This document shows, piece by piece, positions 1 to 20,639 of a stretch of 64,000 nucleotides of DNA. A program made the translations under genes and the position numbers. Position 1 is the first letter of the stretch. Each line of letters begins with the position of its first letter. The DNA comes from Hydractinia symbiolongicarpus (lineage: Eukaryota > Cnidaria > Hydrozoa > Anthoathecata > Hydractiniidae): positions 6,756,001 to 6,820,000 of the forward strand of contig NC_079876.1 in assembly GCF_029227915.1 (NCBI RefSeq), in the 5' to 3' direction. The notes below the pieces were generated by a model. It had not been told where the DNA came from, searched no databases, and was given only the letters and a program-made list of their open reading frames with translations.

Positions 1-5
1 CTTAC

Positions 6-10293
<10,288 letters not shown>

Positions 10294-10560
10294 GCTTATT
10301 TAAAAACGCCACCAGGAAAATACAATTTCTAATTATAATAACAAAATAAACTAAGTTTCTATGCAAGTCTGCAGGGCATTTCGTAGAAAGTTGCTTTATA
10401 ACGCTAAAAGCTGTTCACTCCTTTTCTCAACACACAGCTCCTATCATTCCCGCTGCAAGAAACAAAATGCTTTCATAAAAGTACTGAAGTAGCAAAATAG
10501 CGACTTGTTATTGGCTTAGAAAAAAATATAAAAAGCCGATTGGAGAATTATTTCCAGCTG
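10294..10560 (-). promoter_or_regulatory. 5' UTR and proximal promoter region of the PKA catalytic gene
   Basis: This is upstream of the MGNA start on the minus strand. Read on that strand, 10547-10525 contains CCAATCGG followed at once by a TTTATATT stretch, that is a CCAAT-like box beside a TATA-like run, about 240 bp before the ATG. A second inverted CCAAT core lies near 10509-10517. No transcription start can be fixed from sequence alone, and TATA-like runs are common in this AT-rich DNA. Confidence 0.3.
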
Positions 10561-10699
10561 TTCAATATTACGAAAATAGAATTTCACCGGATAAAGTTAA
10601 TGCCGCAGATGAGCCGTAGCCAAAGTTAGGAAAGGCCCGAATCACACACATCGTGCAGCAAATATGTATATTGTCTGATCGTGTGAACTGATCAGCCGT

Positions 10700-12230
10700 G
10701 TTTACGCTTTTTCAAAAGCATTAACTGTGTCGCTATAACTTGGCTTACTTTACTTGTTTTTGCCTCAGGGCCGTAGCAGACTAGGGGCGGAATCTTTGCT
10801 GATCATGGTCAATATATTGAAAAGACTTTGCATGAAGGTAGGGTCACGAAAATGTCTCGAAATTTTAAACAAATAGAGGTGTTGTAATTTTAGCTAGTAA
10901 TATCAACATGTTTTCGTATCAAACAAAACTGTTAAAAGGGAATAAATGGCAACACGAGGTAGATTAAGGAAAATGTTGATTTTTGTGTCTAACTGAGATT
11001 GATACATCACTTTTAGGAGACTTCGTGTCGTGGGGTGAGCAAATAAACTTTTTCACTTCTATGACAGTGCCGCAGAGAAAACAAAACTTTTTAAGTTTGG
11101 TTTTTTTTGAGGGGGTGGGGGGGGGGGATAAATTTAGTGACTTCGGCGGCGATCGTCATTTTGTGCGATATTGTAAAAATTAGCACCTCCAGGTTTCCGG
11201 AAATCTTTCCATAAAATCGATGTGACCAATTAGCGACGAGGTAACGATATTGTTATTTGTTATGTTCTTTTTTTAAAAAAGACATAATTTTTAAAAACAC
11301 TCCCGGAGTGACTATATACCACCCCATCATAACCTCACCCAACCCACCTTTTCCCACTCCCTCCCTCCTCTACGACACTGCACAGCGTGCGTGTTGTAGT
11401 AAATGACTGATTGATAAGGTGTTAAAAATCCTCTCATTTCGTAAAGAAATGTTAATGGTCGTATCTATGTGTCGCCTTTATGGATAAAATTTTACACGTT
11501 TCGGATTTCTTCCGACCTATTATACGCAGCATTTTAATAGTCGGGATATCAGCTCTTCACGGCCAATTCGACGTCAAAAAGGAGGGCAATAATATCAGGC
11601 GCCTAAAAGAAAGAAAATCAAGGGGGATGTTCCACCTTAAAATTTTAATCGAAGTAACAACCTTAATGGGCGTGTTAACTTTGACTTCGTGTTCACATAA
11701 TTAATTTTCTTCGTTGTAGTAAGTAAGCAAGTAAGTAAGGAAAAGTTTTAATGTTCTAATGGGTGTCACACCGACTGTAACTATGTCGCATTACCGCCAT
11801 AGATATATATATTATATATATACCATTATTTACATTGCGCCGTAAAATGCCTCCATAACTATCACTCCCCTCCCCAGAGGAGACTTCTCAGGTTAATCTC
11901 AAAGAGCTCTGGGGACGAAAATGAATAGCCGTGTTGTCTTTTCGTGTGGCAAAATCACAGGTGCTACTTTAAAGAGAGAAAATATTCGCGATTTTTGGTC
12001 CGCAAAATATTTTAAAACGCTATTCACGAAAGTTAATTCTCCAAGATTTTATAAATTCTGGAATTTACTTCCTTTTTCCCTTTTATCACTTTTATTCTTA
12101 TTGTTTGAGATTACGTGTAATAATTCTTAACCAATTGTTGGAAACAATTCAAAATCATGTGGGTTTTTTTTATCGTCAATGACATTTTTGTGTAACTTTA
12201 CACGATTGAACATAATAACCAACACCTATG
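10700..12230. other. Intergenic DNA upstream of PKA, no gene recognised
   Basis: AT-rich with short purine or pyrimidine runs (a G run near 11117-11127) and a TATATA stretch at about 11807-11823. Short open frames at 10983-11183 and 11480-11704 have no recognisable domain or splice context. A CGAAAGTTAATTCTCC segment near 12027 resembles the tandem repeat that follows. Confidence 0.6.
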
Positions 12231-12235
12231 CCTAT

Positions 12236-12560
12236 CGCGAAAGTTAGTTCTTGCAAAAACTATTGAAAAGGAAGATTCGCCAAAGTTAATTCTCGCAATA
12301 AACATTGAAATGATCATTCGAAAAAGTTAATTCCCGCAAAAATCATTGAAACGATCATTCGCGAAAGTTAATTCTCGAAAAACATTATTGAAACGATCAT
12401 TCGCGAAAGTTAATTCTTGAAAAACATCATTAAAACGATTATTCGCGAAAGTTAATTCTCGCAAAAAATCAATAAAACGATCATACGCAAAGTTAATTCT
12501 CGCAAAAAATAATTGAAACGATAATTCGTGAAAGTTATATCTCGCAAAAAATTTCAAAGG
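12236..12560 (+). repeat. 42-bp tandem repeat (about 8 copies)
   Basis: A unit built on CGCGAAAGTTAATTCTCGCA followed by an ACGATCATT-type end repeats about eight times with period 41-43 bp. Copies differ at scattered positions. The unit core is partly palindromic (CGCGAA...TTCTCGC). An open frame across it on the minus strand is a by-product of the period being near a multiple of three. Isolated relatives occur near 12023 and 21720. Confidence 0.75.
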
Positions 12561-13054
12561 AAAAATATTAACCGCGATATATTTTTACTGATTTAGCAGC
12601 GTCTCCTACAAAGTAAATCATAGTATGATATCATGCACAAAATGCGCACTAGTCCATTAGTCAAGTAATATTGATATGCTACAAACTTCTTTTAGTCACC
12701 GGTGACATGTTTATTTTACCGTACAAAAGAACACAAACATCCGTAAACATCCCAGAAAAATAGTGGCTACTTTAGTATAAGTTCTTACAAACTTTGCATA
12801 GCGAGCAAGAAAAGTTAAGGTCTTTAACTACAAGGTAAAAACGGTTTCAAGACTACCTGATTTAGGTCTAAACGGATACAGATATGTTTTATAGATCTTT
12901 CGCATTTATCTCTTCAAACATCTGTTAATGCAGGTAACGGCTGAAAATATCTTAAGAATAACACCAACAACCAACGCAAAATGATATGATAAAAATTTTT
13001 GTTATATAACTAAAAATCAAGCCTAGAAGGAAATCACATTTGAATCCAACCTAC

Positions 13055-13209
13055 CCCATTTTTCGTATTCTTTATCCTTTCCCATATTACTGCGTTCGGG
13101 TGGAGTTAAGTACGGCTTCTCTTCAGTAGTTACTCCTTTCTGACTCTTTTCTTCTAAGATGATGTTTTTGTTGCTTGCACTATCCTCAACATGAGGAGAT
13201 GAAACACTA
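13055..13209 (-). CDS. Candidate alternative 5' exon of the PKA catalytic gene
   Basis: On the minus strand a 155-bp block is preceded by an acceptor (CTTATAG) and ends GGG|GTAGG. It is open in one frame and encodes an acidic/lysine-rich peptide ending PPERSNMGKDKEYEKW plus one base. The phase-1 end joins exactly to PKA exon 2 (phase 1, starting 5534), giving ...EKW-VKAFL, the same junction used by the MGNA exon. The exon begins at phase 2, so it needs an upstream exon (see 17524-17543) or an internal start at MGKD. Known biology: several animals make PKA-C isoforms with different N-termini. Alternatively it is an exon of an unrelated gene or chance; no transcript evidence is available. Confidence 0.4.
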
Positions 13210-13359
13210 CTATAAGAAAAAAAGAGATATTTTGGACGAAAACATCAACCCTTGAAACTGTCTACATGATGACGATGATATTCAGTCATTTTGGGGAAAG
13301 ACGAACAAGGCGTGCGTACTTTAGGCCGCTGAATTTCTAAGGTCAAAAATATCGATCGT

Positions 13360-13432
13360 CCGTTCATGACCACCTCCGATCATGACCGTCTCCGATCATG
13401 ACATCCTCCGTATCATGACCGCCTACGGTTTA
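13360..13432 (+). repeat. Short tandem repeat (about 17-20 bp unit, ATCATGACCGYCTCCG)
   Basis: ATGACC(A/G)(C/T)CTCCGATC recurs about four times in 70 bp with minor variation. It lies just upstream, in minus-strand sense, of the candidate PKA exon at 13055-13209. No coding meaning is seen. Confidence 0.6.
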
Positions 13433-13439
13433 TGTTGCT

Positions 13440-16400
13440 AACGACGAATAAAAAATATGTGTCGGAGAAGTGAATGGACAAAAAATCATTGATTTGGTTT
13501 CAAATTTTTCTATGAAAAATCTTTTTTGGAAATAAGGTAATTATTTTCGCCTGTTTCCAACACAGTTAGTGATCAGTTCAGGGTGTTTCAAATGTCTAAA
13601 TTTACTCCTTCGGGGTGTTCTAAATCTCCTCCTTCGCCCACCACACCCAACTTTACAACGATCAATGTATGAAATGGAAAAAATTCTTACGCTGAACATC
13701 CAATATCGGCAAATTCAGCTGATAATCAGTAACCAACCAATCTACAACGATTTTTATGTATATTTCTAGAAATAAACAAAATGGTATAAACAACAACCTC
13801 GTACTCAGTACTCTCTCTACTATAAGCACAGCGATACAACCATAGATTGTAAATATGCTGTGTTTTATTCAAGAGAATAGCTTGTGAATACTATTTTGTC
13901 ACGTTCTTGCGTGCTATGCAGAACCTAATAGTCAGAGGTGGAAATAAACGAAGGGAAGAGGCGTAAAATATAATGTATAACTCGGGAGTATCTGGAACAA
14001 ATGTTTCATATATACATACTGTTTGTAGTTTATTCTATTGAAATATTACTGCAGTGCAATATTAAACTTGTTATTTCCCTCTTCAGACATCTTCTTACAT
14101 TCTGATATTCTTCTTCAATTTGACTGGGCAAAAATAAATAGGCTGGATGTTTTAAACGAGTTAAATAGTTTGCCCTTGTGAAAGGGTTGTGTTTAAAAGA
14201 AGGGATGGGTTTGGAATTTAAACACACGGCTGTATACAAAAGAGGCACTGTATTGTGACACACCACCTTTCGAGAAAGAATCTGAGACGATCGAACAGGC
14301 TAGCTAGATTTGTTTTATACTCCCAAATAATATTTGTCATTGTCTAAAACATTGTCCAAATTTGTAAAAACAGTAATTTTGTATCCTGAAATTAGAACAT
14401 TATTTTTACCAGAAAGAAGGTTAGCTTACAAGATAAATGAGAAAGTTTTTTTTATGACAAACCTGTAACATCATTAAGAATAAATAAAATAACAGCTTCT
14501 ATGATTTCCTAACTTGACTCAAAATAAACAACACTGATGTAATCAACATGCAAACATATAAGAATAACTTTGAGAAAGGTTTTTTAAAAGAAGCAAGAAA
14601 TTTAGATCTATCCTGGTTTATTTTTTTTTTTACAACTGCAAAGATTTGCGCTAAAAAAATTTAAGTTTACATAAGTTTTCAAAAACCACAAAAATTGATT
14701 TTTAGAACATGTCTGCATGTTTGTTGTTTTTTCATAGGATAATAAATTTTTCCGTAATAAATCTTCAGTCTTGCTATTGTTCTAATGTCTCAGCCACTCC
14801 CATATATATATACTTTTTTTTTCAATCACTTTTAATCAATTCCATCAAATTACACATTTGTGTTGTCACTGTTGAACTTCTTTTTATTTATCAACTTCAA
14901 GGGAACTGTGTGAGTCACCGTTATATGGAAGTGGGATTCGTTTCTTAAGAGTTTAAGAGTACATAAATATTGAGTAACAAAAATAAACACAAGTTATCAA
15001 AATACTAAAAAAAATTAAATTTTCAAGAGTTGTGAGGAGAGCATAAGTGTGGTGGGCTGTAACCTTTTTCTTTATTTGATTTTCCTTTTCTTTATTTATT
15101 CATTTACTCAATCATTTATTTATTTATTTATTCAATTATTTATTCATTCATTCCAACCCATTCATTTTTCTTGTTTATTTTAACTTTTTGGGTTTTTTTT
15201 GTGTAATTATTTATTTTTGTTTGTTATATAAGTTTGTTTGTTTGGAATTTTTCACTTGCTTTGAAACAAACTGGCAAATATAATAAATGAAGAATCAAAG
15301 TATAAGAATTATGTCTAAGATTAATAGCTTGTAAGGGAAAGCTGTTATATATACTATAACAGAAGTATGATATGTCTTGCGATAAAAAATCTGTTTGTTG
15401 TTTATTTGTTTAATTAAACTTTCAAGGGCTCGATCGTCAATTGCAGCTAATTTTGTAAAATTATTAACATCAATAATATCAATCAATACATATTCATCTC
15501 TTCACATATTTTTGCAAGCTCAAATTGGAAATCAACTTGACCCAGCATAAGAAATTACTTTTCAGTTCTTGTAATGGTCTGTCTGCTATACAAAGATTGG
15601 CATAATTTCATATAATTTTTTAAATTTTATTTCTAGTTATCTACATTATTCTAATTACATGCATTTCACAAGGTGCTAAAAAAGAAATAAAAAATATTTC
15701 TACACAATACAACACCCAAATCTACTGAATTTAATCTTGCCAGTCAGATACAAAATTTTACACATAAAGGAAATGAGTTTTCGTTCCCATTTCATTAACG
15801 GTCCAACTAACTCGTAAGCATATCATTTTTTTATCATTCTTAAACTTGTAACATACCAGTGCCATAAAATACATCATATTTGTCATAATAATCAAACCCT
15901 TGTAAACTATATAAATGTTGCAGGTATTTTTTTAAAAAAATAGGCTCACCATAAATCGTTTTTACAAAATAAAACAAAAGTTATTGCTATAGATCATTGA
16001 TCATAAGGGAGTGTCACATTAAAAATAATGTATTAATAGTAAGCCATATACAATTAACAAACAGAAATGTTTAAAAGTGAAAAAACAGTGTGATTTAAAA
16101 AATTTATAAAACTATGAAACAAATAATCAAGTAAATAAGTAAATAATTAATAACAAGATGTGAAAAGTAACAATATTTCGTTTTAAATAGAAGAATTTTG
16201 GTTTTAGTTTTTCACCTTTAAGTTTAATTTTTCTAAAAAAGCAAATGTAAAGACACAGTTGCACTTATGCGATTTTTCAAAAATATAGGAGCAGAAAATA
16301 ATTTTGCTTGTATATATATAACTTATTATTGTATATAATAAAATTATAAACAAAAAATTGAAGATTTGAGTGATCTTTTTGCTTATTCTAAATTAAATTG

Positions 16401-16560
16401 AAAAAAACAATCCAATTCCAAAATTAAATGAATGAAAAACGATTTTTTTCTTCATCCTGAAACATTTTTATTAACATCGTAAGAGTAATCTTAAAATATT
16501 TTACAACTATATATGACACAATTTTTGAAAATTAATATCGCACAAGTGTAACTTCACCTT
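13440..16560. other. AT-rich gene-free stretch
   Basis: I see no supported gene. It contains a TTTA-type microsatellite (about 15085-15170), poly-T and poly-A runs and unlinked short ORFs (14030-14266, 14709-14948, 15295-15486) without recognisable motifs. Confidence 0.6.
15085..15170 (+). repeat. TTTA/TTCA microsatellite
   Basis: Tandem TTTATTTATTTATT-type units grading into ATTCATTCATTCC, that is a degenerate tetranucleotide array. No coding content. Confidence 0.8.
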
Positions 16561-16569
16561 AAAAAAATT

Positions 16570-17987
16570 GAACACCGTGTCGCAATTAACAAACTGTGAT
16601 ATCAACCAACTATTAAGTTATGAAAACATACATTAAAGCTATTTTTTGACATATAAATCCAATTTCTTCAAAGAGGCCTCAATTTAAAGAAGGTAACAAA
16701 ATCTGAATATTTCAGTACATTTTATCTTGTTAGTTTTGCTTGTGGACCAGACAAACAACTGTCAGAAAAAATCTCTCCCATGCAAGTAACTATTTGCAGT
16801 CGAAAAAAACTTTTGCTTTTACACAGGGTGCCCCAACAAAATTCTACTTGTTAAAAGATTTAGTTTATTGACATTTTTATGTAAACATAAACAATACCTC
16901 CAAATATAGTAAAAAAATTATGCGGTATTATAGATTCAGAAAGGGTAGCAACTTAAAGAAATTATAACCTGAAAGTGTGGAACCCCAGTGTTAGTGTGTA
17001 GTGAAGATAACACATACTGCACCTGGGGCATCCTCATCAAAAACAAAACAAGAACAAATGTGTAGGGAACTTTTGTAAAAGGAGATGAGAGTAAAACAAA
17101 AATGAAAAATAAGCTGCTTCTGAACTTATTGAAGGGGTAACATTGACTAAAGCTAGGTTCCAAAATAAAAACAAACAAACAAACAAACATCTAAAACAAA
17201 AACAAACACTTCTTTTCAATCTTATTGTAATTCTATCTTGACATCACAGAAAACATTTCTTTAAAAGCAACTCTGAATCCCTTCGTCAATTTTGTTAACG
17301 TTATATCCGTTGCCTGAGTGATGATGTAAAAAACAAAAGAAGGTTCTAAAAATAACTTTAAGATTTTATCAAAACTTCTTCTGTCGGAATTCTATTAAAA
17401 GAAATCGATTGTTCGTATTACAATGTTAACATTAGTTGAAGTAAAATAACAAAGTTAAACAGTGAATGTATGCAAACATATCAACGGATTTACAAATAAA
17501 ATGACATCAAAAGGATTGTCTACCTGCGAAAAGCTATCATCATACCAATCGATTTGTTGACTGTTTTTGTTTACACTTTCAGTTTCAAAATGGTTTCGAT
17601 TTATGCATTTATTTATTTAAGATTTCTAAAAACTCTTTCCCGCTTCGTTCCCAGGCTGCACTTGTTATTATATTTTTGTGAACGTTTTTACGATAAGAAA
17701 AGTTAGTGAAAACTAGACAGCACCAACATCGCACCCGGACTACACGAATTTTTTTTTATACTTTATATTTAGAAAAAACCCTCAACATTGATAGATTAAA
17801 GAATTAAAGAAAAAGGTGTATACAATTTTAAAGATTACCGAAAACTCATGCTAAAAAAATTCTTATCCACACGCAATTTTTGGTTTTTGTTAAATTCTTC
17901 CCTAAAATTCAGAGTTAAATGCAGTTCGGGTAAAATACAGGAATGAAGTGAAGACAGGCAAAGAACACCGTGTCGCAATTAACAAAC
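16570..17987 (+). repeat. 25-bp exact direct repeat, 1.39 kb apart
   Basis: An identical 25-bp segment beginning GAACACCGTGTCGCAATTAA sits at 16570-16594 and at 17963-17987 in the same orientation; flanks are unrelated. It could be the conserved tip of a dispersed element or the two ends of an inserted block. The intervening DNA shows no gene except the short candidate exon at 17524. Confidence 0.6.
17524..17543 (-). CDS. Possible first coding exon feeding the alternative PKA 5' exon
   Basis: On the minus strand ATGATGATAGCTTTTCGCAG is followed by GTAGAC, a usable donor. It encodes MMIAFR plus two bases (phase 2), the phase required by the acceptor of the 13055-13209 exon. The stretch before the ATG would be 5' UTR. 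It is short, so chance agreement is quite possible. Confidence 0.2.
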
Positions 17988-18242
17988 GTTATTCCCATAG
18001 TTTGTTGCTTATATCCGGCTAGTACTTCCAAAGTTTGTAAAGATTGCTTATAAAAAAATACGGGTTTTAAAAGAACATTGACTGACTAAAGGCGATAAGA
18101 AACGATCCAATTAATCGAATTCGAAATGTCAAAATTATATTGAGCATTAAAATAAAGTCGAAACTTGACAGGTGATACACGAGAACAGATTTTTGATATT
18201 TTCCTTCCGATAAAACGTCTTCAGAGCTGAAATCGCTGAGCG

Positions 18243-18485
18243 AAGATTTTTTCAACTATGACGTCATTTTTCTATCTGGTCTGCAAATTACACTCTTGTC
18301 TGATATTTGTACTTCTTAAGAGTGTTTGCATAATTTTTGAATAGTTACTAATTTGTGGTGTTTTATTATGTTCCTGTGAACTTTTTTGCATTTAAATGCA
18401 ATGCAAAATATTTTCATCAATTTTGGAAAGATTTTTTCAACTATGACGTCATTTTTTCTATCTGGTCTGCAAATTTACACCCTTG
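18243..18485 (+). repeat. 57-bp duplicated segment, each copy with a full CRE palindrome
   Basis: Segments at 18243-18299 and 18428-18485 are near identical (AAGATTTTTTCAACTATGAC start, CTATCTGGTCTGCAAAT end), 185 bp apart. Each contains an exact TGACGTCA, at 18259-18266 and 18444-18451. TGACGTCA is the consensus site of CREB/ATF factors. The segments are about 8 kb upstream of the PKA MGNA exon and about 0.7 kb upstream of the candidate 17524 exon. Confidence 0.55.
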
Positions 18486-18954
18486 TACGAAATTTCGTAT
18501 ACTGTAATGAACTTTGTTTAACGTTAAGATTACAGTTTATAAAATTGTTTACTGGTTGTTGTATACTTTCTTGCGCTTTTAAACCATCAAAAATTGATAT
18601 ATTTTTTCTTTTACAAATATATTATCTACTGTAAAAACTTTAAGTTCTTACCATGTCTCAATCTGGAATTATTAATTTTTAAAGATAGAAATTGAGAAAA
18701 AAAACCTATACATGACCCCGTCTTTGTGCCGTGTTTTGTTGCCAAATTGGCCGAAAACTCAACAAAAAAGAGCTATACTATCTATTACAAAAATAACAAT
18801 AACTAGAGAATGACTTGGAGTTAGGAGTTGCACGACCCCTCGTTGAAACCGTATAATTGTAAAAAACGTTGCTTACGGCTAAAAGTTCGAGCGACGCATA
18901 AAAAAATTTGACCTGAACAGCCTAATATGATTTTTACATGATACACAATCCGAT

Positions 18955-19008
18955 TTGTGGAATTCGATAAATCGAATTCGATAAATCGAATTTGATAAAT
19001 CGAATCAT
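18955..19008 (+). repeat. 16-bp tandem repeat (GAATTCGATAAATC)
   Basis: AATTCGATAAATCG repeats about three times between 18960 and 19006. It is a simple local duplication with no coding content. Confidence 0.6.
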
Positions 19009-19057
19009 GTGTCACCGCCTTTACACATTTTTAGAGTGTGTAATGGTGTAATTTAAT

Positions 19058-19375
19058 GTACTAGTCGTTAGCCCGTGGAAAATCCACGGGTTGGCCCGTT
19101 CTTTTTGTACCGCATTGCGTGCGTCTTGCTACTCGTGCAGCTAAGCTACCATTTTGCGTGACAGACAGACAGACAGACAGACGTATACGGGTACTATAAT
19201 ATAGACTTGTCGTTGCCCGTGGAATAATCCACGGGTTCGCCCGTCCTTTATATTTACCCGTCGCAACAAAGTAAACAAAAATATATCGCATTTGGTACCG
19301 GTGCGCATTTTAAAAATATGGTGTTTCCGTTACGGGACGCAGCTCTCGCGGAAACACTGACAGACAGACGACGGC
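19058..19375 (+). mobile_element. Two tandem copies of a hairpin-headed repeat with CAGA run
   Basis: Copy A starts near 19065 with GCCCGTGGAAAATCCACGGG (an 8-bp-arm hairpin) and TTGGCCCGT. It runs to a GACAGACAGACAG array and ACTATAATATAGAC. Copy B starts at about 19206 with the same hairpin (CCCGTGGAATAATCCACGGG) and TTCGCCCGT and again ends in CAGACAGACG...CTATTATT. The shared order hairpin, spacer, CAGA array, TATAAT marks one non-autonomous element family. I do not recognise a superfamily; a Helitron-like or SINE-like origin is possible. Confidence 0.55.
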
Positions 19376-19929
19376 TATTATTAAAGAAATATGTCTCCAA
19401 ACTGACGTTAGATAGAAGTTATCTTTTTTTAGTGACATTTAAAGTAAGATGATGAGAAATGAGAATGAAAGGAAAGGAAAGGAAATATAACTCTGATGTG
19501 AATCCTTTTTCTCCCTCTGGCATGCGCGAAACAACTGTACTCTATCGGAACGGCCTAAATTTCTTTTTTGATTTTGTAAACGTGAGAATATTTCAAATTT
19601 TTAGCTTAGTTTTAACAGGTTTTATTTTTTCGTCAGGAGTTTGGGTTGCCAAACGACATCAATGTAATCATGGAGGTTGGAACGAAAAATGATCCTGTTC
19701 CTACTTGCAAGGGAAACTTTCTAACTAAAAATTTCTAGGTTATGTTCTGTTTACGTGCACTTCAAGAATTACATACCAAATCATAAACAGCACAGATAGC
19801 CGGAGTTTTAAACATTTATTTATTATTATTTTTTACTAACTTCAATTATGTTTTACACGGATAAACAAATTTTTACCGTGGCTTTGGGGCAAAACAGGTG
19901 ACGATTCTGAATTCTGAAAGGTGGAGATA

Positions 19930-20555
19930 TTAACCCTCGTTGTGCGGCCCGTTTGTCAAAAAGCCCAAATCGCTCAGTAAGAAAAAGCGCTGGGGACGAG
20001 TTTGAAAAAGCTTAACTTTGACACATCTTTTATTCCAAATTCAATTATCCATAACTCAAGACAAAAAACGAACTAGATGTTCAATCCAGACTCATTTGAG
20101 AAACAACTTAAGCTTTCATTTTGGCATCCAGTAATTTGTGTCGGGGGACCACTGTCCCCGCCCGGACCCCAGGACAACCCATTTAGCTGTTGACTTTAGT
20201 TTAACATAAAAAAGAAGTGCAAGCATACAATGTGTCACAAATGCATTGGGCGCAAGCTAAGTAGGTGTGCGATGACACAAAACTGTGTTTGGGTGATTTT
20301 GCGCTTCATTGGTGACCCGTAACATGACCAAAAATCTCGGATTTGGGAAAAGTTGCGGAGAGATTTCTTGAACGAATTATTGACATTAAAGCCGGAGACT
20401 CTTCTAGACTTTCTTTTTAAAAGTCAATGTTTTGGTCTCACTACTAGATCTAAGCCAAATTAGTTTGTTGAAATTGCTTATGACGCAGCTGGGCGGGCCT
20501 GTGAAACGCCCATGGCTATCCCGTATATATACGGGACCCGCATCAAAAGGGTTAA
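19930..20555. mobile_element. piggyBac-like miniature element with TTAA target duplication
   Basis: TTAA at 19930-19933 is followed by CCCTCGTTGTGCGGCCCG, and TTAA at 20552-20555 is preceded by sequence whose complement reads CCCTTTTGATGCGGGTCCCG. TTAA duplication with CCC-starting inverted ends is the hallmark of piggyBac transposons. The 618-bp interior has no transposase ORF. It contains an internal palindrome TCCCGTATATATACGGGA near 20518-20535 and a fragment resembling the GGGGACGAG element family near 19991. It is probably non-autonomous. Confidence 0.55.
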
Positions 20556-20639
20556 CAATTATGGACAAAATGTAATGCAACATGGGAGATAATTTTGAAT
20601 TTCGCCGGCACAAGTGATTGGTTGTTTCTATACTAAAGT

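Noticed and set aside
18067-18255. Minus-strand ORF starting MKKSSLSDFSSED
   Set aside because: No compatible donor/acceptor partners and part of its sequence lies in the duplicated CRE segment; treated as chance.
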